From Deltaproteobacteria bacterium (GTDB lineage: Bacteria > Desulfobacterota > Syntrophia > Syntrophales > UBA2210): a stretch of DNA of 17,821 nt. A program made the translations under genes and the position numbers. The notes under the pieces were generated by a model. It was not told where the DNA came from. It saw only the letters and a list, made by a program, of their open reading frames with translations, and searched no databases. The DNA is taken from the NCBI GenBank assembly GCA_019313735.1, contig JAFDAR010000019.1, positions 1 to 17,821 of the forward strand, read 5' to 3'. Below, piece by piece: positions 7,112 through 13,723 of the stretch. The first letter of the stretch is position 1. The number at the start of each line of letters is the position of its first letter.

Positions 7112-8380
7112 ATGTTGCCAGATCTCAAACGTCTCATCGAACAGATGGGTAAGGAAAAGGGCATAGATAGTGAAATAATAATAGACGCGCTGGAAACGGC
7201 TGTTTTAACCGCTGCAAGGAAGAAACTGGGGTTGGACCTGGACCTTGAAGTGGCTTACAATGAGGAAGCGGGGGAAATAGAGACTTTCCTGTTTAAGACG
7301 GTGGTGGAACATGTCCTGAGTCCCGACTCGCAGATATCCCTGGAAGAGGCGCGTGAAACCATGGATGAAGACGCGGAACCGGGAGACAGCCTCGGAGTAA
7401 AGATAGAGACTGATACCTTTGGCAGAATAGCCGTTCAGACAGCCAAGCAGATTATAATCCAGAAGGTCAAGGATGCCGAGCGCGACAATATTTACGAAGA
7501 ATACAAAGACAGGAAAGGTGATCTTGTCAATGGTTTTGTGCAAAGATTTGAGGGGGGAAGCATAATCGTAAGTCTCGGCATGTCGGAGGGAGTTATTCCT
7601 CCTTCTGAACAGATAAGAAGGGAATCTTTCAGGAGAGGGGAAAGAATAAGGGCATATATATATGACGTAAAAAAGGTTTCCAAAGGTCCCCAGATACTGT
7701 TATCCAGAACACACCCCGGTTTTATCAGGACACTCTTTGAAATGGAAGTCCCGGAAATATCAGAGGGTCTGATAGATATTGTCAATATAGCAAGGGAACC
7801 GGGAAACAGGACCAAGATTTCTGTAAAATCGGTAGATAAGGACATTGATCCGGTCGGAGCGTGTGTGGGAATGAGAGGATCGAGGGTGCAGGGTGTTGTG
7901 CAGGAGCTTCGGGGAGAGAAAATAGATATTGTTCCCTGCTCCGACGATCCTGTGAGATACGTATGCAACGCCCTGTCTCCGGCCAAGGTTGACAGGGTAT
8001 ACATGGATGAAGATACCAGGAGAATGGAGGTTATAGTGCCGGACGACCAGCTTTCTCTGGCTATTGGCAGGGCCGGCCAGAATGTCCGGCTGGCCGCCAG
8101 GCTTACCGGCTGGAGGATTGATGTCAAAAATGAGGCCGGTGTGGCAAAAGAGGAAAAAGAAGGATACGCATCTCTCATGAAGATCACCGGAATTGGTGAG
8201 CGTACAGCCAATCTTCTCTACGAAGAAGGATATAAGAGTGTTGCGATGGTGGCTTCGGCAGAACCCGAGGCGTTGAGTTCCATAAAGGGAATCAGTCAGA
8301 AGAAAGCCCTCATCTGGATTGAAGAAGCAAAGAAAATTATTGATAACGAAGACAGCGAAAATCTGTCTGAAGATATTTAA
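7112..8380 (+). CDS. nusA: Transcription termination/antitermination factor NusA
   Basis: NusA binds RNA polymerase and nascent RNA and modulates pausing, intrinsic termination and antitermination. The 422-residue protein has the full core. The polymerase-binding N-terminal domain spans about 1-125. The S1 domain is about 135-200 (GDLVNGFVQRF to ILLSRT). KH1 carries GMRG at 253-256 and KH2 carries GRAG at 319-322. The C-terminal tail holds a helix-hairpin-helix pair (ITGIGERTA about 358-366, IKGISQKKA about 391-399) in place of the longer acidic repeats of E. coli NusA. GGAGGG at 7098-7103 marks the ATG start. With the terminator ahead of rimP and the E. coli precedent of NusA control over its own operon, autoregulation is plausible but not shown. 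Confidence 0.96.
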   Translation: MLPDLKRLIEQMGKEKGIDSEIIIDALETAVLTAARKKLGLDLDLEVAYNEEAGEIETFLFKTVVEHVLSPDSQISLEEARETMDEDAEPGDSLGVKIETDTFGRIAVQTAKQIIIQKVKDAERDNIYEEYKDRKGDLVNGFVQRFEGGSIIVSLGMSEGVIPPSEQIRRESFRRGERIRAYIYDVKKVSKGPQILLSRTHPGFIRTLFEMEVPEISEGLIDIVNIAREPGNRTKISVKSVDKDIDPVGACVGMRGSRVQGVVQELRGEKIDIVPCSDDPVRYVCNALSPAKVDRVYMDEDTRRMEVIVPDDQLSLAIGRAGQNVRLAARLTGWRIDVKNEAGVAKEEKEGYASLMKITGIGERTANLLYEEGYKSVAMVASAEPEALSSIKGISQKKALIWIEEAKKIIDNEDSENLSEDI

Positions 8381-8424
8381 AAACTGTTCGTATATTATCA
8401 ACAAGGCAATCGGGAGTTCCAATA

Positions 8425-10221
8425 ATGTCCAAAATAAGAGTCTACGAATTGGCAAAAGAGCTCAGCATAGATAACAAATATCTTATCGCGCGACTGGAGA
8501 AACTCGGAATAGCCGTCAAGGCCCATTCCAGTTCTCTCGAAGACAGTGATGCTGAGAGGGTGCGAAGGGAGTTCGCGCTGGGCGAGAAGAATGCAATCGT
8601 AGAAAAAAGAGTTAAGAGAACGGTTATCAGAAGGAGAGCAATTCGGCAGCAAGTCCCCGAGATTGAGAAAAATCCTGATGAACTTCAACCTGAGACAGTA
8701 CTGGAAGAAACGATAAAGGAAACAGAAAAAGAACCGGTGGTGGTTTCAGAGGAAGACGCTCTGGCAGAAGACAGGGCGAGAGAAAAGAAGGATGAGAAAA
8801 AAGGAAAAAGGGTCACGCCAATAATAAGACCACGTAAGTCTCTAATAAAAATCGTCCGGGAAGCTCCAAAGAAAGAAATAAAGAAAATACCTCCGAAAGA
8901 GGAGGTCTCTCCCATGCGAGGAAAGAAGACGCCGGCACATCAAGAAGTCAAACCCGCGCGCGCGGAGGAGACTAAGAAAGAGGGAAAAGCGCCGACATCT
9001 AAACCTTCACATAAAGCAAAAAGGCCTGTTGCCGTACATATAGATAATGAACAACGACGCAAAAAGGTCTTTGTCAAACAACGTTTCGATAAAAGAGAAA
9101 AACGATCCAAAAACGGGAAAACAAGGGAAGGACGCAGGAGCTGGAAAGAGGATAGGGCTTCTACTACCCGGATGAAGACGACGGAAATTACAACCCCAAG
9201 GGCGATAAAAAGAAGGATAAAAATAGAAGATGCCATAAGAATAAGTGAACTCGCCAGAAAAATGGGGATCAAGGCCGGTGAATTGATCAGCAAGCTTGTC
9301 TCGCTGGGGATGATGGTGACGATCAACCAGTCTATAGACATTGATGCAGCGACCCTCGTTGCCGGTGAATTCGGATATCAGGTGGAGGCAGCGGCCGATT
9401 ATAAAGATATCATGCACAGGGAGGAGCCTCTACCTGAGAATCTCACGCCAAGGGCTCCCGTGGTGACCATCATGGGTCATGTTGATCACGGCAAGACATC
9501 GCTTCTGGATGTTATAAGGCAGACAAATGTTATAGAGGGGGAATCGGGCGGCATAACCCAGGCGATAGGGGCGTATCATGCGCGTATCAACGAAAAGGAT
9601 ATTGTGTTTCTGGATACGCCGGGGCATGAGGCCTTCACGGCAATGAGGGCGAGGGGGGCTCAGGTAACCGATATCGTGGTGCTTGTGGTTGCCGCTGACG
9701 ACGGCGTTATGGATCAGACGGTTGAGGCGATCAATCATTCCAGGGCTGCCGGTGTCCCCATCATCGTTGCGGTCAATAAGATCGACAAACCGAATGCCGA
9801 CCCGGAAAGGATAAAACAGCAGCTTTCGGAATTCGAGCTTGTGCCAGAGGCGTGGGGGGGGAATACCATCTATGCGGAGGTTTCGGCGAAGCAGAAGACG
9901 GGCATAGCGGAGTTGATGGAGATGATCCTTCTCCAGGCCGATATCATGGAGCTTAAGGCCGACCCGGACCGGTTGGCGCGGGGGGTTGTCATTGAAGCAA
10001 AACTTGACCGGGGGAGGGGCCCGGTCGCCACGGTCATCGTCCGGGAAGGGACCCTGAGAGAGGGTGATGCCGTTGTTTCCAGGATGGAGTATGGCAGGGT
10101 GCGGGCCATGACCGACGACAAGGGGCGCAGGGTTGCGGAGGCGGGGCCTTCCATGCCGGTGGAGGTTGTAGGCTTTTCCAGTGTGCCGCAGGTCGGTATG
10201 GACTTTGTCTGTGTTTGGTGA
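8425..10221 (+). CDS. infB: Translation initiation factor IF-2, N-terminal and GTPase part (frame broken at 3' end)
   Basis: IF2 is the GTPase that brings fMet-tRNA to the 30S subunit and promotes subunit joining. This frame holds 598 codons. It has an IF2-N domain (3-50), a long Lys/Glu/Arg-rich linker (about 55-260), a second IF2-N domain (about 266-320), and the G domain: GHVDHGKT 351-358, GGIT about 375-378, DTPGH 397-401, NKID 451-454 and SAK 487-489. A domain II beta-barrel runs to residue 597. The GGGAG at 8412-8416 supports the ATG. The frame then runs into TGA at 10219-10221 just after VCV, and IF2 homology continues in the +1 frame from about 10217. The family needs the downstream C1 and C2 domains to bind fMet-tRNA, so this product alone would be truncated. 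Confidence 0.9.
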   Translation: MSKIRVYELAKELSIDNKYLIARLEKLGIAVKAHSSSLEDSDAERVRREFALGEKNAIVEKRVKRTVIRRRAIRQQVPEIEKNPDELQPETVLEETIKETEKEPVVVSEEDALAEDRAREKKDEKKGKRVTPIIRPRKSLIKIVREAPKKEIKKIPPKEEVSPMRGKKTPAHQEVKPARAEETKKEGKAPTSKPSHKAKRPVAVHIDNEQRRKKVFVKQRFDKREKRSKNGKTREGRRSWKEDRASTTRMKTTEITTPRAIKRRIKIEDAIRISELARKMGIKAGELISKLVSLGMMVTINQSIDIDAATLVAGEFGYQVEAAADYKDIMHREEPLPENLTPRAPVVTIMGHVDHGKTSLLDVIRQTNVIEGESGGITQAIGAYHARINEKDIVFLDTPGHEAFTAMRARGAQVTDIVVLVVAADDGVMDQTVEAINHSRAAGVPIIVAVNKIDKPNADPERIKQQLSEFELVPEAWGGNTIYAEVSAKQKTGIAELMEMILLQADIMELKADPDRLARGVVIEAKLDRGRGPVATVIVREGTLREGDAVVSRMEYGRVRAMTDDKGRRVAEAGPSMPVEVVGFSSVPQVGMDFVCVW

Positions 10222-10849
10222 GTATTGGTCGAGAAAAGAACATGAAAAAGAGCTTTCCACAGCTTCAAAGATAACCCTTGAGCAACTGTATGAGAGAATC
10301 AAGGCGGGGGCCAAGGAACTGAATGTCATTATTAAGGCCGATGTTCAGGGATCGGTGGAGGCCCTTTCGGAGGCCCTTCTGAAACTCAGCACTGACGATG
10401 TCAAGCTGAAACTGATCCACAATTCCGAGGGCGCGATCACCGAGACGGATGTTATGCTGGCATCGGCCTCCGATGCGATCATCATAGGGTTCAAGGTCAG
10501 GCCTGGCGCCAGGGTTTCGGAAATTATCGAAAAGGAAGGCGTTGACGTAAAGCTTTACGACGTCATATATGATGCCATTTCTGATGTAAGAAATGCCATG
10601 GAAGGGTTGCTTGAACCCATTTATGAAGAGGTTGTTCAGGGACGGGCGGAAGTTCTCCAAGTGTTCAAGGTGTCAAAAATCGGCACTATTGCGGGAACCC
10701 GCGTGACCGATGGTAAAATGACCCGAAATGATGCCAGGGAGGTACTCTCCGGTTTCGAATGCGGTATCGGGATAGAAAACTTTAATGATATTAAAGAAGG
10801 AGATATCATAGAAACTTATACAAAAGAAGAAATAGCCAGGAAGTTGTAG
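10181..10849 (+). CDS. infB: Translation initiation factor IF-2, C-terminal part (frameshifted continuation of infB)
   Basis: From GGT at 10217 this frame continues IF2: RKEHEKELSTASKITLEQLY, the C1 domain (IIKADVQGSVEAL, ITETDVMLASAS), then the C2 domain (YEEVVQGRAEVLQVF, GTIAGTRVTDGKMTR). The first dozen codons after the ATG at 10181 read across the overlap and are not IF2-like, so this ATG is probably not a real start. GTG 10211 is another candidate without a clear ribosome site. A second anomaly is in C2: after GKMTRN the sequence jumps to DAREV, losing about 25 residues that normally include VRxIRxG...YEG...SLKRFKD. The sequence ends normally (FNDIKEGDIIETY). It should be read as one damaged infB together with the upstream frame, not as a separate gene. 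Confidence 0.8.
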   Translation: MCRRSVWTLSVFGEYWSRKEHEKELSTASKITLEQLYERIKAGAKELNVIIKADVQGSVEALSEALLKLSTDDVKLKLIHNSEGAITETDVMLASASDAIIIGFKVRPGARVSEIIEKEGVDVKLYDVIYDAISDVRNAMEGLLEPIYEEVVQGRAEVLQVFKVSKIGTIAGTRVTDGKMTRNDAREVLSGFECGIGIENFNDIKEGDIIETYTKEEIARKL

Positions 10850-10871
10850 GGGGCAAGGATTGAGGGCTGTT

Positions 10872-10891
10872 GCCGGTTACCGGTTACCGGC
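10872..10891. repeat. Palindromic GCCGGTTACCGGTTACCGGC repeat in the infB-rbfA gap
   Basis: The 20-bp unit holds a direct repeat of CCGGTTA with GCCGGT and ACCGGC ends able to pair. It is followed by a loose tandem: AACTGTGAGCTGT (10899-10911) and AACCGTGAACTGTAAACCG (10915-10933). No T-run follows. These low-complexity repeats fill the roughly 100-bp gap before rbfA. Confidence 0.5.
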
Positions 10892-10951
10892 CTTTTCAAC
10901 TGTGAGCTGTCTTTAACCGTGAACTGTAAACCGTTTTTAGAGATGGATCAG

Positions 10952-11299
10952 ATGAGTTTCAAGAGAGCTGATAAGGTTGCAGATCTCATAAGGACCGAGG
11001 TTTCAGATATCCTGTTGAGACGGATAAATGATCCGCAGGTAAGGGAAATAACCGTCACCGGCGTTAAAGTAACGGATGACCTCCGCCACGCAAAAGTCTT
11101 TTTTGTCCGGACGAGAGAGGGCATCTGCAGCGACGAGACAATGGAGGGCCTGCAGAGGGCTACCGGTTTTATAAGAAGGGAATTGGGAAAAAGGTTGCGG
11201 CTTCGCTATGTTCCTGAAATAAAGTTTATATTTGATGAATCATTCGAATATGGAGATCGTATTGACAGATTGTTGGCGGAAATAAAGAAAAATGTTTGA
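10952..11299 (+). CDS. rbfA: 30S ribosome-binding factor RbfA
   Basis: RbfA is a small KH-fold protein that binds the 30S subunit and assists 16S rRNA 5'-end maturation. The complete core is present: FKRADKVADLIRTEVSDIL, then INDPQVREITVTGVKVTDDL, HAKVFFV, GFIRRELGKRL and the C-terminal VPEIKFIFDES. I chose ATG 10952 (115 residues, MSFKRADKV). ATG 10943 would add only three residues and is about equally possible. A GTG at 10919 lies inside the upstream repeat and is unlikely. It follows infB by about 100 bp. The next gene, nrnA, starts inside its last codons with an 8-base overlap, indicating translational coupling. Confidence 0.93.
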   Translation: MSFKRADKVADLIRTEVSDILLRRINDPQVREITVTGVKVTDDLRHAKVFFVRTREGICSDETMEGLQRATGFIRRELGKRLRLRYVPEIKFIFDESFEYGDRIDRLLAEIKKNV

Positions 11300-12254
11300 T
11301 AGAGTTATTGAAGTTATAAATTCCTGCTCCACCTTTCTCATAACCTCCCATGCAAGGCCGGATGGGGATGCCCTGGGGTCTGAGCTGGCCATGTATCATG
11401 TGTTGCGTGGCATGGGAAAGGATGTCGTTATTTATAACCAGGACGAGACACCAGCCGTGTATGAATTCCTCCCCGGTTCGCAGAATATTATACATTCACT
11501 GGATTCTGTAAATGGGGTTGATGCGGTTTTCGTTCTGGATTGCAGTGATATTGAAAGGGTCGGGGATAAAAAGGACAGGATAGGTTCTATAAAAAAGATT
11601 GTTAATATTGATCACCATGTCTCCGTCGGCACATTTTCGGAAATATTGCTGGTGGATTCCACTGCAAGTTCCACGGGAGAGATAATCCACCGTCTTCTGA
11701 AGAAGATGGGGGTTGTGATAAACGGAGACATTGCCACGAATATATATACTGCTATCCTGACAGATACCGGTAGCTTCCGCTATTCCAACACCGGAAGCGA
11801 CACATTCAGGACGGCGGCTGATCTGGTGGACAAAGGAGCGAACTGCCGATACATAGCGGAGAAGATTTATGAGACCAGACCCGCGATTCAGGTCCGGCTG
11901 ATGGGAAAGGCCTTGGATACCCTGGAGTTTTATGAAGGTAAAAAGGTGGGTTCCATTTATGTCACGCAGGAGATGCTTCGCAGGGAAGGGGCGTTGCCGG
12001 AATACACAGAAGGCTTTGTGGATATAGTCCGCTCAATACAGGGCGTTGAAATTGCCGTATGTTATTATGAAGTTTCCAGAAACCGGTTTAAAATAAGCCT
12101 GCGATCAAAGGGAAAAGTGAATGTGGAAAAAATTGCGGGCAAATTGGGAGGGGGAGGACATGTGAATGCCTCCGCCTGCAGGGTTGAAGGGAGCATTAAA
12201 GCAGTCAAGGGAAAAGTGCTCGGCGCTATAAGAGCGGTGTATAGCACTTTATAA
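11292..12254 (+). CDS. nrnA: DHH-family bifunctional oligoribonuclease / PAP phosphatase NrnA
   Basis: NrnA-type enzymes degrade 2-5-nt nanoRNAs to mononucleotides and can dephosphorylate 3'-phosphoadenosine 5'-phosphate, a by-product of sulfate assimilation. The 320-residue protein has the DHH phosphoesterase domain, with SHARPDGDALGS (H20, D24, D26), D83 in VLDCSD, the DHH triad D107-H108-H109 and D158 in ILTDTGSF. The DHHA1 domain ends with GGGGHVNASA (286-295). The ATG overlaps the end of rbfA by 8 bases. NrnA in the infB-rbfA-truB operon is usual in Firmicutes, Desulfobacterota and other groups that lack the Orn oligoribonuclease. It fits functionally with PNPase and RNase D in the same window. 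Preference between its two activities cannot be read from the sequence. Confidence 0.92.
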   Translation: MFDRVIEVINSCSTFLITSHARPDGDALGSELAMYHVLRGMGKDVVIYNQDETPAVYEFLPGSQNIIHSLDSVNGVDAVFVLDCSDIERVGDKKDRIGSIKKIVNIDHHVSVGTFSEILLVDSTASSTGEIIHRLLKKMGVVINGDIATNIYTAILTDTGSFRYSNTGSDTFRTAADLVDKGANCRYIAEKIYETRPAIQVRLMGKALDTLEFYEGKKVGSIYVTQEMLRREGALPEYTEGFVDIVRSIQGVEIAVCYYEVSRNRFKISLRSKGKVNVEKIAGKLGGGGHVNASACRVEGSIKAVKGKVLGAIRAVYSTL

Positions 12255-12263
12255 AAAGGAATT

Positions 12264-12354
12264 GTAACTACTCACGTAGTCAGGCTGTCCCGACAAGTCG
12301 GGATTTGTAACCTAAGCGCCTTCAGCCTACAGTTTAAACAACCTGAGCAGTTAC
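12264..12354. repeat. MITE-like 91-bp element with 17-bp imperfect terminal inverted repeats in the nrnA-truB gap
   Basis: GTAACTACTCACGTAGT (12264-12280) and the reverse complement of 12338-12354, GTAACTGCTCAGGTTGT, agree at 14 of 17 positions. Inside is the hairpin TCCCGAC-AA-GTCGGGA (12288-12303). This closely parallels the TCCCGAT-GA-ATCGGGA hairpin at 7057-7072, and both are followed by TTT. No coding potential is seen. It fills about half of the 200-bp gap between nrnA and truB. Confidence 0.55.
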
Positions 12355-12417
12355 AGGAGATTTAGCGAGATGGAGCTGAGTCCCGAGGTTCCTGTCAAAT
12401 TTTTAAAGATATGAAGT

Positions 12418-12446
12418 TTGACAAACTCGTGTATCAAGTTTGTGAT
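12418..12446 (+). promoter_or_regulatory. Possible internal promoter directly before truB
   Basis: TTGACA (12418-12423) is followed after 17 bases by TGTGAT (12441-12446, 4 of 6 consensus bases). The predicted start point falls at about the truB ATG (12455), which has no recognisable Shine-Dalgarno site, so a leaderless message is conceivable. ACAAACT/AGTTTGT in the spacer can form a small hairpin. This rests on pattern only. Confidence 0.3.
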
Positions 12447-12454
12447 ATTGTGAT

Positions 12455-13384
12455 ATGAATGGAGTGCTGATCATTGACAAACCGTCCGGCAGGACATCGC
12501 ATAATGTTGTCCGCGATGTCAGGAAATTGTTAGGGGCGAAAAAAGTCGGACACGCGGGAACGCTTGATCCACTGGCAACAGGAGTCCTTACCCTTTGTGT
12601 AAATGAAGCGACCAAGCTTGCGCAGTTCTTTTCAAATGATGATAAGGACTATCGCGCCACAATGCTTCTGGGCGTCAGGACGGACACCCTCGATATAGAG
12701 GGCGAGGTGCTGGAACGCTGTAATCCCCATCTTCAAACAGAAGAGATAAAGGATGTGGTGGAGGGTTTTGTCGGTCGAATAGAACAAAGGGTCCCCAAAT
12801 ATTCTGCCGTCAAGTTCAAGGGCAGGCCTCTCTATAAATGGACAAGGCAGGGGGTTGACATTGAACCTCCCTTGAGAAAGGTTGATTTATATCATATAAA
12901 CGTGGAAGAGATAGGAATCCCTTATGTGACTTTTACGGTTTCCTGTTCGAAGGGTACCTATATAAGGTCGCTGTGTGCCGATATTGGGGACCGGTTGGGA
13001 TGCGGCGCGTGCCTGTCAGGCCTCAGACGGACGAGAAGTGGTTGCTTCAGTGAGAAAGATGCCATATCACTTGAAGCCCTCGCTGACGGGGAAAAGGCGG
13101 AGATCCTTGAAAGAAGACTTATTCCCATAGCTGACGCGCTACCCGGCATTTGTAATATTGCTGTTGACCAGGACACAGCAGACAGGATAAGAAAAGGATA
13201 TCAACCTGATTGCGGTGTTTTGAATGGTAAAAATGCTCCTTTGCTGGAGAAGGAAGATCTGGTAAAATTCGCCCTGCAGGATGGCAGGATCATCGCTGTT
13301 GCAAAGATGCTTTTTTCTTCGGAGGAAGTTTCCCTGCTGAGTGACGGGAAACAGGCAGCTAAAATTTTAAGGGTCTTTAATTAA
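12455..13384 (+). CDS. truB: tRNA pseudouridine(55) synthase TruB
   Basis: TruB converts U55 to pseudouridine in the T loop of essentially all tRNAs. The protein is complete at 309 residues. The N-terminus MNGVLIIDKPSGRTSH is the classic family start, so ATG 12455 is secure despite the lack of a ribosome-binding site. The catalytic aspartate is D38 in HAGTLDPLATGVL. Further family motifs are KDYRATMLLGVRTDT, VPKYSAVKFKGRPLY and KGTYIRSLCADIG. A C-terminal PUA-like region runs from about residue 245 to the end. It lies 200 bp after nrnA, the gap being filled by a repeat, and 40 bp before rpsO. Confidence 0.95.
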   Translation: MNGVLIIDKPSGRTSHNVVRDVRKLLGAKKVGHAGTLDPLATGVLTLCVNEATKLAQFFSNDDKDYRATMLLGVRTDTLDIEGEVLERCNPHLQTEEIKDVVEGFVGRIEQRVPKYSAVKFKGRPLYKWTRQGVDIEPPLRKVDLYHINVEEIGIPYVTFTVSCSKGTYIRSLCADIGDRLGCGACLSGLRRTRSGCFSEKDAISLEALADGEKAEILERRLIPIADALPGICNIAVDQDTADRIRKGYQPDCGVLNGKNAPLLEKEDLVKFALQDGRIIAVAKMLFSSEEVSLLSDGKQAAKILRVFN

Positions 13385-13424
13385 GAGAAAAACGAGATAA
13401 ATATATAAGGGAGGATAACTAATT

Positions 13425-13691
13425 GTGCTAGATGAAGAACGAAAAAAAGAAATAATAACCGATTTTCAGACTCATGAAGGTGATACAGGGTCTCCGGAAG
13501 TCCAGGTTGCTCTTCTGAGCGGAAGGATAGCGTATCTGACGGAGCACTTCAAAATTCACAAGAAGGATCATCATTCCCGGAGAGGACTTTTGAAGCTTGT
13601 CGGGCAGAGGAGAAGCATGCTCGATTATCTCAAGAAAAGAGATATAGCGAGATACCGGGAGCTTATTAAGCGTCTTGGCCTGAGAAAATAA
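13425..13691 (+). CDS. rpsO: Small ribosomal subunit protein uS15
   Basis: S15 is a primary 16S rRNA-binding protein at the three-way junction of helices 20-22 and takes part in bridge B4. At 88 residues it has the normal length. Conserved stretches are DTGSPEVQVALL, HKKDHHSRRGLL, LVGQRRSMLDYLKKRD and RYRELIKRLGLR. The start is GTG at 13425 with a strong AAGGGAGG site (13407-13414). It lies between truB and pnp as in E. coli, where S15 represses its own mRNA through a pseudoknot at the ribosome site. I did not find a convincing equivalent fold in the 40-nt leader here. Confidence 0.97.
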   Translation: MLDEERKKEIITDFQTHEGDTGSPEVQVALLSGRIAYLTEHFKIHKKDHHSRRGLLKLVGQRRSMLDYLKKRDIARYRELIKRLGLRK

Positions 13692-13723
13692 AACAAAATA
13701 ATAATAGAGGAGTAAATATTAAT

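Noticed and set aside
10205..10225. Programmed +1 frameshift in infB
   Set aside because: The site GTT-TGG-TGA has no RF2-like slippery codon (CTT-TGA) or upstream Shine-Dalgarno stimulator, re-pairing of the Trp or Val tRNA in the +1 frame is poor, and the family residues missing at the site point to a deletion.
9430..10329. 299-codon minus-strand frame opposite infB
   Set aside because: The plus strand encodes the IF2 G domain with all five G motifs; the antisense product is rich in His, Pro and Arg as expected of a shadow frame.
10919..10951. GTG 10919 as the rbfA start
   Set aside because: The added residues come from the repeat sequence AACTGTAAACCG and do not match the RbfA N-terminus.
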